Shown: piece by piece, positions 5,280 to 12,692 of the stretch | How the letters are laid out: every line of letters starts with the position of its first letter | Numbering within the stretch: the stretch's first letter is position 1 | Source: JBFHKO01 sp041595355 | GTDB lineage: Bacteria > Pseudomonadota > Gammaproteobacteria > Enterobacterales > Aeromonadaceae | Assembly: GCA_041595355.1 (NCBI GenBank) | Contig: JBFHKO010000054.1 | Span: 1 to 13,263, forward strand | Direction of reading: 5' to 3' | Length of the DNA: 13,263 nt | Translations under genes and position numbers: made by a program | The notes under the pieces: generated by a model | Database searches by the model: none | What the model was told of the DNA's origin: nothing | The model's input: only the letters and a program-made list of their open reading frames with translations

Positions 5280-8200
5280 TTGAACCATCTGACCACCGGC
5301 GGAGTGGATGATCCCTTTCTGCCGCAACTGATCGCCGCCATCAATGCTGCGGCCGAGATTGAACTGGCGGTCTCCTTCATCAAGCAGACCGGCCTGCGGT
5401 TGCTGTTTCCGGCGCTGGAGGAGGCGCTCACCGAGCGCAAGTGCCGGCTGCGGATCATCACCAGCGACTACCTGGACATCACGGATCCGGAGGCGCTGGC
5501 GATGCTGATGCTGCTCAAGGAGCGGGATGCCGATGTCCGGGTATATGCATCCGCTGGCCAGAGCTTCCATATGAAGGCCTATATCGTGGTGCGTTCGGCC
5601 CGGGATAGACCACTGGAGGGCTGCGCCTTCATCGGCTCCAGCAACATCAGCCGCTCGGCGCTCACCGACGGCCTGGAGTGGAACTACCGCATCGATTGTC
5701 ATGGGGCGGATCTGGAGGCCCGGCGCAAACTGACCGAGATCCGGGACAAGTTCACGGCCCTGTTCCACTCGCCTGGCACCCTGGCGCTGGAGCATGCCTG
5801 GATTGAGGCCTATCGTCGGCGGCGCCGGCAGCTGCCCCAACCGGTGGCGCCGGGTAGCCATGAAGTCGAGCCGCCGCCGGTCCCCACCGCAGTGCAAACC
5901 GAGGCCCTGGCGGCGCTGCAGGCCAGCCGCGATGAGGGCTACCGTCGCGGGCTGGTGGTGATGGCCACCGGTCTGGGCAAGACCTGGCTGGCGGCCTTCG
6001 ACAGTGTCGAGTGCAAGGCCCGGCGAGTGCTGTTCGTCGCCCATCGGGAAGAGATACTGTTGCAGGCTGAGAAGACGTTTTTGCGTATTCGCCCCAAGGC
6101 CCGGGTGGGTTATTACACCGGCCAGAGCAAGGATGAGGGCATGGATATTCTCTGTGCCTCCATTCAGACCCTGGGCCAGCCAACCCATCTGGCACGCTTT
6201 GCCGCGGATCATTTCGACTATGTGGTGGTGGATGAGTTTCACCATGCGGCGGCTGCCACCTATCGCCGGCTGCTGGGCCACCTTAGGCCCGGCTTCCTGC
6301 TCGGGCTTACCGCCACGCCGGAGCGCACCGATCAGAGCGATATTCTGAGTTTGTGTGATGACAACCTGGTCTACAGCTGCAACCTGTTCAACGGCGTAAC
6401 AGCGGAGCTGCTGGTGCCCTTCAGTTACTACGGCATCTTCGATCAGAGCGTTGATTATCAGGCGATCCCCTGGCGCAACAGCCGCTTCGACCCCGCATTG
6501 CTTTCCAACAAGCTGGCCACCCTGGCGCGGGCCCGCCACGCGCTGGCCCAATGGCGGGACAAGGCCCAGACGCGCACCCTGGCCTTTTGCGCCTCCATCA
6601 AGCATGCCGACTTCATGGCCGAGCAGTTTGGGCGCGCTGGCATTCGGGCGGCGGCGGTCTATGCCGGCTCCCTCATGAGTCGCACCGAGGCCCTGGAGCG
6701 GCTGGCCGCCCATACGCTGCAAGTGATCTTCTCGGTGGATCTGTTCAACGAAGGGGTGGACTTGCCCAGCATCGATACCGTCATGATGCTGCGTCCCACC
6801 GAGTCCAAGGTGTTGTTCCTGCAGCAGCTGGGTCGGGGACTGCGCCGGGCCGAGGGCAAGCAGCGGCTGGTGGTGCTGGATTTTATCGGCAATCACCAGG
6901 GTTTTTTCAATAAACCCCAGGCACTGTTCGATGTGGGGCCCACCCACCGGGAGCTGGCCGCGTTCGCCCGCAAGCTGGAGGCGGGCCAGTTGTCGCTGCC
7001 GGATGGCTGCTTCATCACCTATGATCTGCAGCTTGTCGAGTTCCTCAAGCAGCTGGATCAGGATGGTCCGGTCACCGAATACGAGGCCCTCAAGGCGGCC
7101 ATGGGGCGGCGGCCTACCCTGACGGAATATTATCGCGCCGGCATCAATCTGGCCCGCATGCGCCAGCAATTCGGCAGTTGGTGGCAGCTGGTGGACGAGC
7201 AGGGCGATCTGGAGCCGGCACAGGTCCACTGTCTGGCCCGGCAGCAGGCCTTCCTGCGGGAGGTGGAAACCACCGCCATGGTCAAGAGCTTCAAGATGGT
7301 GTTGCTGGAGTCGCTGCTGGAACATGACGGCTTTCTCACCCCGCCCAGCCTGTCCGATCTGGCCTGCCAGGCGTTCGGCATCTTCGCCCGCCGGCGCACG
7401 CTGCTGGCCGACCTCAAGCCCGAGTGGCGGGATCTGGGGCGGGTGGAGGCGGGCCAGTGGCAGCGCTACTGGAGCGGTAATCCGGTCAGGGCCTGGCTGG
7501 GCGGCAACCGGACCCCAGCGCGCAACTGGTTCGTGCTGCGGGGCGGGCGCTTCTGTGCGGACTTTCCCCTCAGTCGCGATGAGTGGCCCGTCTTCGCCGA
7601 ACTGTTGCAGGAGCTGGTGGACTATCGGTTGGCTGCCTACGAGCCCCGGCTGTCCCGGGAGCAGGACGATTCGGGCAAGGTGCTACCACGGCCGACCCGG
7701 GACACCGGCACTGTGCTGCCGTTTTTCCCCAATATCCGCATTGCCTGCGGCCACTTCAGAACCGGGCAGGCGGATGCCGAAGAGTATCTTCACCTGGGTC
7801 CATGGTATGGCCGGCTGGATCCGCAGCGTCACTTCATTGCCCGCGCAGCGGGTAACTCCATGGCCGGTGGCAAGCAGCCGGTGCATGACGGCGATTATCT
7901 GCTGCTGGAGCGGGTGACCGCCACCCGTGCCGGCAGCATCAGCGGTCAGACCATGGCCATAGAGCGGTTGGATGAGGCTGGCGACGGCCAGTACCTGCTG
8001 CGGGTGGTGCATAAAAATCCGGATGGCAGCTACCGGCTGCAGGCCAATAATCCGGACTATCCGGATCTGCCGGCCAGCGAGGAGATGCACACCTTCGCCC
8101 GGCTCAAGGCGATCCTGGATCCGCTGGAGCTGGCGGTGGGGCAATCCTTCATGCGTGAGGCCATCCCGGCCCTGTTTGGCGTGGCATTTAATCCGGGCAA

Positions 8201-8552
8201 CTGGAACAGCGGTCATGTGGTGCTCAATGCTCAGCACGCTCATGTGCTGCTGGTCACGCTGAACAAGCAGGGCCAGGCCGAGGCACATCGCTATCAGGAT
8301 TTCTTTCGCGATGATGAACATTTCCACTGGCAAAGCCAGAACCAGACCGGCCCGGAGGACAAGCGCGGGCAGGCATTGATCCAGCATGCGCGGCTGGGCA
8401 TCGCCGTACATCTGTTCGTGCGCGATGCCAGGCTGGCCGCCGGCAAGGCTGCGCCCTTCATCTACCACGGTCAGGTGGAGTACCTGAGCCACCAGGGCAG
8501 CCGGCCCATGAGCATCGAGTGGCGGCTGCAGCGGCCGCGAGATCAGGGATGA
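5280..8552 (+). CDS. PLD nuclease-SF2 helicase-S24-like-DUF3427-like multidomain protein
   Basis: Cytosolic DNA-processing protein of 1090 residues. Order seen: an HKD/phospholipase D-type nuclease-like domain (about 1-180, with H97-x-K99 and GSSN119-122); an SF2 helicase (about 200-540) with Walker A ATGLGKT (229-235), Walker B/DEAH-type DEFH (318-321), motif III TAT (344-346) and motif VI QQLGRGLRR (515-523); a helical linker (about 550-810); an S24/LexA-like domain (about 815-945) with GNSM (Ser860), DGDYLLLE and NNPDYP; and a C-terminal region (about 950-1085) with NPGNWNSG, HWQSQNQTGP (1016-1025) and HLFVR (1044-1048), resembling DUF3427. The helicase would translocate on DNA, with the PLD domain cutting it. 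Single-HKD enzymes usually work as dimers. The start is TTG at 5280, supported by AAGGAG 7 nt upstream. Proteins of this type occur in defence-like neighbourhoods by recollection, but the function here is not established. The methyltransferase 24 nt upstream is the likely partner. Confidence 0.88.
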   Translation: MNHLTTGGVDDPFLPQLIAAINAAAEIELAVSFIKQTGLRLLFPALEEALTERKCRLRIITSDYLDITDPEALAMLMLLKERDADVRVYASAGQSFHMKAYIVVRSARDRPLEGCAFIGSSNISRSALTDGLEWNYRIDCHGADLEARRKLTEIRDKFTALFHSPGTLALEHAWIEAYRRRRRQLPQPVAPGSHEVEPPPVPTAVQTEALAALQASRDEGYRRGLVVMATGLGKTWLAAFDSVECKARRVLFVAHREEILLQAEKTFLRIRPKARVGYYTGQSKDEGMDILCASIQTLGQPTHLARFAADHFDYVVVDEFHHAAAATYRRLLGHLRPGFLLGLTATPERTDQSDILSLCDDNLVYSCNLFNGVTAELLVPFSYYGIFDQSVDYQAIPWRNSRFDPALLSNKLATLARARHALAQWRDKAQTRTLAFCASIKHADFMAEQFGRAGIRAAAVYAGSLMSRTEALERLAAHTLQVIFSVDLFNEGVDLPSIDTVMMLRPTESKVLFLQQLGRGLRRAEGKQRLVVLDFIGNHQGFFNKPQALFDVGPTHRELAAFARKLEAGQLSLPDGCFITYDLQLVEFLKQLDQDGPVTEYEALKAAMGRRPTLTEYYRAGINLARMRQQFGSWWQLVDEQGDLEPAQVHCLARQQAFLREVETTAMVKSFKMVLLESLLEHDGFLTPPSLSDLACQAFGIFARRRTLLADLKPEWRDLGRVEAGQWQRYWSGNPVRAWLGGNRTPARNWFVLRGGRFCADFPLSRDEWPVFAELLQELVDYRLAAYEPRLSREQDDSGKVLPRPTRDTGTVLPFFPNIRIACGHFRTGQADAEEYLHLGPWYGRLDPQRHFIARAAGNSMAGGKQPVHDGDYLLLERVTATRAGSISGQTMAIERLDEAGDGQYLLRVVHKNPDGSYRLQANNPDYPDLPASEEMHTFARLKAILDPLELAVGQSFMREAIPALFGVAFNPGNWNSGHVVLNAQHAHVLLVTLNKQGQAEAHRYQDFFRDDEHFHWQSQNQTGPEDKRGQALIQHARLGIAVHLFVRDARLAAGKAAPFIYHGQVEYLSHQGSRPMSIEWRLQRPRDQG

Positions 8553-8563
8553 GTCAACGCCGG

Positions 8564-9559
8564 CTAGCGGCTGCGTGATTGGGACGGGCAGACGCCGAAC
8601 AGCTGCCGGTAGTCGGCGGCAAACTGGCTCAGGTGGGTAAAGCCCCAGGCGGAGGCAATGTCGGCGATGGGGGCATCGCCCGCCCGTTGCAGCTGGCGGC
8701 GTACGCCATTGAGGCGCATGGCGCGCAGGTACTGCAGCGGACTGATACCCGTCACGTCCTCGAAGCAATATTGCAGGGTGCGGCGGCTGACGCCCAGTTG
8801 AGCACACAGCTCGGGCATGCCGATGGCCTCCTCATGATGGGCCAGCACGTAGTCGTGAGCCGCGGCCACCACCTGGCGGCGGCGCGACAGGCTGCGGCTC
8901 ATGCGGTTGTCCACCTCGCTGTTATCCAGCAGGTTGAGCAGAAAGCTGAGGATGGCGCCTTGCGCTACCGGTCGGGCGGGCAACGCGGGAGGGGCCGGGT
9001 CGATGGCCAGCAGTTGGCGTAACAGCATGGCGCACCGGCTGTAATCCCGGACCTCCGCCCGCAGCAGCTCCGCCTCGTGCAATGCCTGCCAGTCGATACG
9101 ACAGCCCAGCTGCGCGGCCAGGCTCTGCAGCCGCGGCTCGGGGATCACCATGCCGTAAATGGCGTAGTCGGGGGGCGTCAGCAATTCGAATTCGCGGCTA
9201 CCCGGGCGCACCAGCAGGGAATGTTCCGTTGACCGCCGACCATTGATGCGTATCGCGCTCTCCACCCGGAGCGGCATGCCGAACCAGATGGCGTCCGGCC
9301 AGACGTTGCAGGATTGGCGCACCGCCTGGCTGGTATGTTCGCAAAACACCTGCATGTCATCCAGGCGCCGCTCTACCAGGGAGCCGCTGAAGGGGCCCGC
9401 CGAGATCTGATCGTAGCGCTGCTCCCAGCCGGTCAGGTTATGGGCATGCTCATCGGCGTCGTTTGCGGCGACAACACGCAATTGGTGCAATTGGGGGGCG
9501 CCGTCGCTGTCCGATGCACTCATTTGTTGCATCTGGCGCATGGCAAGCCGTATCTGCAT
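8564..9559 (-). CDS. eutR: AraC-family regulator of ethanolamine utilisation (EutR-like)
   Basis: Transcriptional activator expected to respond to ethanolamine, with adenosylcobalamin as co-effector as in enteric EutR. The 331-residue product has an N-terminal sensing region with EutR-like stretches: NLTGWEQRYDQISAGPFSG (41-59), QVFCEHTSQAVRQSCNVWP (70-88), IWFGMP, RPGSREFELLTPPDYAIYG (118-136). The C-terminal AraC domain has two helix-turn-helix units, ELCAQLGVSRRTLQYCFEDV (250-269) and IADIASAWGFTHLSQFAADY (298-317). E. coli EutR has 350 residues. Start: the frame opens with TTG at 9589, but the ATG at 9559 has a GGGGGGA tract just upstream and was preferred; ATGs at 9541 and 9532 lack one. 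It is divergent from the permease-eutBC genes, the usual arrangement for a pathway activator. Its stop is only 11 nt from the stop of the converging helicase gene. Confidence 0.85.
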   Translation of the reverse strand: MQIRLAMRQMQQMSASDSDGAPQLHQLRVVAANDADEHAHNLTGWEQRYDQISAGPFSGSLVERRLDDMQVFCEHTSQAVRQSCNVWPDAIWFGMPLRVESAIRINGRRSTEHSLLVRPGSREFELLTPPDYAIYGMVIPEPRLQSLAAQLGCRIDWQALHEAELLRAEVRDYSRCAMLLRQLLAIDPAPPALPARPVAQGAILSFLLNLLDNSEVDNRMSRSLSRRRQVVAAAHDYVLAHHEEAIGMPELCAQLGVSRRTLQYCFEDVTGISPLQYLRAMRLNGVRRQLQRAGDAPIADIASAWGFTHLSQFAADYRQLFGVCPSQSRSR

Positions 9560-9765
9560 CGGTCCCCCCGTCGCTCCGTGGTTGGTCAAGTGTAGATATT
9601 TGCTGAATATTCAGTATGTTGCGCCAGGTTTCGGCGAAATTCGTCTCTGGGTACGAAGTTTGCCGAAATCCGATAACGTGCGCCAAATCACCTTTGTTAC
9701 TGTCTCAAAGCAACTTTCACACCTGCTCAACAGACAGGCACAGACACCAAATACGGAGAGCGACG
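9560..9765. promoter_or_regulatory. Divergent eutR-eat control region with repeats
   Basis: This gap carries the promoters for eutR (leftward) and for the permease-eutBC genes (rightward). Seen in it: a perfect 12-bp palindrome CTGAATATTCAG (9603-9614); two similar direct repeats, GTTTCGGCGAAATTCG (9628-9643) and GTTTGCCGAAATCCG (9658-9672), about 30 bp apart; and GCGCCA twice (9621-9626 and 9680-9685). AraC-type activators bind paired direct repeats, so the GTTT...CGAAATYCG pair is the best operator candidate. No strong -35/-10 pair was found on the plus strand, as expected for an activator-dependent promoter. No B12-box sequence of a cobalamin riboswitch was recognised. Confidence 0.45.
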
Positions 9766-11160
9766 ATGAGCAACGCCATTTCGTCATCAAAGGGCCACAC
9801 ACTGAAACCGGTGCTCAGCACCTTGCAGCTTTGGGGGATCGCCGTCGGTCTGGTGATCTCCGGCGAGTACTTCGGCTGGAGTTACGGCTGGGCCAGCGCC
9901 GGCACCCTGGGCTTTACCATCACGGCCATCTTCATCGCCATGATGTACACCACCTTCATTTTCAGCTTCACCGAGCTGACGACCTCCACGCCCCAGGCGG
10001 GTGGTCCCTTTGCCTACAGCAAGCGGGCCTTCGGGCCTCTGGGCGGCTACCTGGCCGGGGCAGCCACCCTCATCGAATTCGTGTTCGCACCGCCGGCCAT
10101 CGCCCTGGCCATCGGCGCCTACCTCAAGGTGCAGTTCCCGCAGCTGGATGAGAAGGCCGTGGCCGTGGGAGCCTATGTGCTCTTCATGGGGCTGAACATC
10201 ATCGGTGTGCGCATCGCCGCCACCTTCGAGCTGGTGGTGACCCTGCTGGCCATCTTCGAGCTGCTGGTCTTCATGGGCGTGGTGTCACCGGCGTTCTCGA
10301 TGAGCAACTTCGTGGCCGGCGGCTGGTCGGGGCAGGATGACTTCAGCCTAGCGGCCATTCCGGGGATCTTTGCCGCCATCCCCTTTGCCATCTGGTTCTT
10401 CCTGGCCATCGAGGGGGTTGCCATGGCCGCCGAGGAGGCCAAGGATCCCAAGCGCTCCATTCCGATTGCCTATGTCACCGGCATCCTCACCCTGGTTGCG
10501 CTGGCCATCGGCGTCATGGTGTTTGCCGGCGGCAGCGGCGACTGGACCAAACTGGCCAACATCAACGATCCGCTGCCCCAGGCCATGCAGGGCGTGGTGG
10601 GCAAGGATAGCGGCTGGTCACACATGCTCATCTGGCTGGGTCTGTTCGGTCTCATCGCCTCCTTCCACGGCATCATCATCGGCTATTCCCGGCAGATCTT
10701 CGCGCTCTCCCGCGAGGCTTACCTGCCCGGTTTCCTGGCCAAGGTGCATCCGCGCTTCGGCACCCCCTATCGGGCCATCATTGCCGGTGGGGTGGTTGGT
10801 ATCGCCGCCATCTTCAGCGATGAGGTGATCTCCTTCGGTGGCCAGACGCTGACCGCCAATATCGTCACCATGGCGGTCTTCGGTGCCATCGCCATGTACA
10901 TGATCAGCATGTTGAGCCTGTTCAAGCTGCGCAGCGCGGAGCCGGATATGGTGCGACCGTTCAAGGCGCCCTTCTACCCGTACTTTCCGGCCTTTGCGCT
11001 GCTGGCGGCCACGGTCTGCATGCTCACCATGATCTACTACAACCCGATGATCTTCGCGCTGTTCCTGGGCTTCCTGGTGCTGGGCTATGTCTACTTCCGG
11101 TTCACGGGCCACAAGCGTGAGGCCGTCGGCGACTACGCCGCCGCCCTGAGCGCAGGCTAA
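9766..11160 (+). CDS. eat: Ethanolamine permease (APC superfamily)
   Basis: Inner-membrane importer of ethanolamine, feeding EutBC. The 464-residue product has about 12 predicted hydrophobic helices and the amino acid-polyamine-organocation fold. The first helix carries LWGIAVGLVISGEYFGWSYG (22-41), whose GLVISGEYFGW core is typical of the ethanolamine permease branch. ELTTSTPQAGGPFAYSKRAF (70-89) and EGVAMAAEEAKDPKRSIP follow the APC pattern. The frame is open back to 9616, but the ATG at 9766 has GGAG (9755-9758) 7 nt upstream and starts the recognisable sequence. It lies directly before eutB in the same orientation, with 98 nt between containing a strong hairpin. Divergent eutR suggests ethanolamine-dependent activation. 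Substrate rests on family similarity plus the eut context. Confidence 0.92.
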   Translation: MSNAISSSKGHTLKPVLSTLQLWGIAVGLVISGEYFGWSYGWASAGTLGFTITAIFIAMMYTTFIFSFTELTTSTPQAGGPFAYSKRAFGPLGGYLAGAATLIEFVFAPPAIALAIGAYLKVQFPQLDEKAVAVGAYVLFMGLNIIGVRIAATFELVVTLLAIFELLVFMGVVSPAFSMSNFVAGGWSGQDDFSLAAIPGIFAAIPFAIWFFLAIEGVAMAAEEAKDPKRSIPIAYVTGILTLVALAIGVMVFAGGSGDWTKLANINDPLPQAMQGVVGKDSGWSHMLIWLGLFGLIASFHGIIIGYSRQIFALSREAYLPGFLAKVHPRFGTPYRAIIAGGVVGIAAIFSDEVISFGGQTLTANIVTMAVFGAIAMYMISMLSLFKLRSAEPDMVRPFKAPFYPYFPAFALLAATVCMLTMIYYNPMIFALFLGFLVLGYVYFRFTGHKREAVGDYAAALSAG

Positions 11161-11166
11161 GGTCAG

Positions 11167-11196
11167 CAGAGCCCGGCTGCCGCAGGCCGGGCTCTG
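11167..11196 (+). repeat. Strong hairpin between eat and eutB
   Basis: CAGAGCCCGGC (11167-11177) and GCCGGGCTCTG (11186-11196) form a perfect 11-bp stem with an 8-nt loop, starting 7 nt after the permease stop. It is followed by TCTGCC rather than a T run. A partial terminator, an RNA-processing or mRNA 3'-end stabilising stem that sets different permease and lyase levels, or a true terminator with a second promoter in 11197-11258 are all possible. I see no convincing promoter in that remaining stretch. Confidence 0.6.
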
Positions 11197-11258
11197 TCTG
11201 CCGTAGTCGAGATGGCCATAAGCGCCGACCGTTCACCCGTACAACCAGGATGTATGAC

Positions 11259-12674
11259 ATGACAATCCGATCCCAAGCCGTCTATCGGCACAGCGCCGGC
11301 AGCCGGACCTATCAGTTTCAGGATCTCAAAACCCTCATGGCCAAGGCCACGCCGCTGCGCTCGGGCGATTGCCTCGCCGGCGTTGCCGCCGACACCGCCG
11401 CCGAGCGGGCCATGGCGCAGATGGCATTGGCTGAGCTGCCCCTGACCACCTTTCTCGAGGATCTGCTGATCCCCTATGAGCAGGATGAGATCAGCCGTCT
11501 CATCATCGATAGCCACGATCGGCTGGCGTTTGCCCCCCTGGCGGGGCTGACGGTAGGCGATTTTCGCAACTGGCTGCTGAGCGATGAGGTCGACGGCGCC
11601 GTACTGGCGGCCGTCGCCCCCGGCATCACGCCGGAAATGGCGGCGGCGGTATCCAAGATCATGCGCAATCAGGATCTGATCCTGGTGGCCCAAAAGTGTC
11701 GTGTGGTCACGGCCTTTCGCAACACCATCGGCCTGGCGGGGCGACTGTCGACCCGGCTGCAGCCGAATCATCCCACCGACGATGCCACCGGCATTGCCGC
11801 CAGCCTGCTGGACGGCCTGCTCTACGGCAGTGGCGATGCGGTGCTGGGCATCAATCCGGCCACCGACAACGTGCCCCAGGTGATCCGGCTGCTCGGCATG
11901 CTTTCCGACATCATCGAGCAGTACGCCATCCCCACCCAGTCCTGTGTGCTGACCCATGTCACCAATACCCTGGAGGCGATCCGGCGCGGCGCCCCCGTGG
12001 ATCTGGTATTCCAGTCCATCGGTGGCACCGAGGCGACCAATCGCAGTTTCGGCTTCGATTTGGCCTTGCTGGCGGAGGCGCGCAGCGCCGCCCTCTCTCT
12101 GGGCCGCGGCAGCGTCGGCGACAATGTCATGTACTTCGAGACCGGCCAGGGCAGCTCGCTGTCGGCCAACGCCCATCACGGCCTCGATCAGCAGACCTGC
12201 GAAACCCGCGCCTACGCGGTGGCGCGCGCCTTTTCGCCGCTGCTGGTGAATACGGTGGTGGGCTTCATCGGCCCGGAGTACCTCTATGATGGCAAGCAGA
12301 TCATTCGCGCCGGGCTGGAGGATCACTTCTGCGCCAAGCTGCTCGGTCTGCCCATGGGCTGCGACGTCTGCTATACCAACCATGCGGAGGCGGATCAGAA
12401 TGACATGGACACCCTGCTGACCCTGCTGGGGACGGCGGGCTGCTCGTTCGTCATGGGCATTCCCGGCTCGGACGACATCATGCTCAACTACCAGACCACC
12501 TCCTTTCACGATGCGCTCTATGCCCGGCGGGTGCTGGGCCTCAAACCGGCGCCCGAATTCGAGCGCTGGCTGCATGACATGCAGATCTTCCAGGCGGAGC
12601 CGGGCAGCTTCAGGCTCGCGGCAGATCTGCCGAGCGCCTTTCAACCCGCCCTGCGACGCCTGCAGGGTTACTGA
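11259..12674 (+). CDS. eutB: Ethanolamine ammonia-lyase large (catalytic) subunit
   Basis: Large subunit of adenosylcobalamin-dependent ethanolamine ammonia-lyase, which converts ethanolamine to acetaldehyde and ammonia with EutC. The 471-residue product folds as a TIM barrel holding the substrate at the B12 face. Residues corresponding to the E. coli active site are present with a constant small offset: R166 and Q168 in STRLQPNHPTDD, N199 in GINPATDN, E294 in YFETGQGSS, and D369 in MGCDVCYTNHAEADQ. E. coli EutB has 453 residues, so this is full length with a slightly longer N-terminus. An in-frame ATG at 11250 overlaps the only Shine-Dalgarno (AGGA, 11247-11250). The ATG at 11259 is 8 nt from it and is preferred. 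eutC starts 18 nt after the stop, so the two subunits are made from one message. Confidence 0.96.
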   Translation: MTIRSQAVYRHSAGSRTYQFQDLKTLMAKATPLRSGDCLAGVAADTAAERAMAQMALAELPLTTFLEDLLIPYEQDEISRLIIDSHDRLAFAPLAGLTVGDFRNWLLSDEVDGAVLAAVAPGITPEMAAAVSKIMRNQDLILVAQKCRVVTAFRNTIGLAGRLSTRLQPNHPTDDATGIAASLLDGLLYGSGDAVLGINPATDNVPQVIRLLGMLSDIIEQYAIPTQSCVLTHVTNTLEAIRRGAPVDLVFQSIGGTEATNRSFGFDLALLAEARSAALSLGRGSVGDNVMYFETGQGSSLSANAHHGLDQQTCETRAYAVARAFSPLLVNTVVGFIGPEYLYDGKQIIRAGLEDHFCAKLLGLPMGCDVCYTNHAEADQNDMDTLLTLLGTAGCSFVMGIPGSDDIMLNYQTTSFHDALYARRVLGLKPAPEFERWLHDMQIFQAEPGSFRLAADLPSAFQPALRRLQGY

Positions 12675-12692
12675 CAGCCGGGAGGCTCATCG

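Noticed and set aside
5259..7325. Very long open frame (688 codons) antisense to the helicase gene
   Set aside because: Its translation is low-complexity, rich in Gln, His and Gly, with no domain, and it mirrors a well-supported multidomain gene. High GC favours open antisense frames.
9560..9589. TTG start for eutR ten codons upstream
   Set aside because: No clear Shine-Dalgarno precedes it, whereas the ATG at 9559 has a G-rich site; it remains possible.
9647..9664. Sigma-54-like -24/-12 element (TGG ... TTTGCC) upstream of eat
   Set aside because: The gap between the GG and GC elements is 11 nt instead of 10 and the inner consensus is poor; the regulator is AraC-type, not a sigma-54 activator.
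9616..9765. 50-residue N-terminal extension of the ethanolamine permease
   Set aside because: The extension spans the control region and repeats; GGAG sits 7 nt from the ATG at 9766.
9560..9765. Cobalamin riboswitch controlling the eut genes
   Set aside because: No B12-box-like sequence or extended conserved structure could be found; the leader is short.
11163..12644. Long open frame (493 codons) antisense to eutB
   Set aside because: Composition typical of a reverse-frame shadow and no recognisable family; eutB on the plus strand has its active-site residues.
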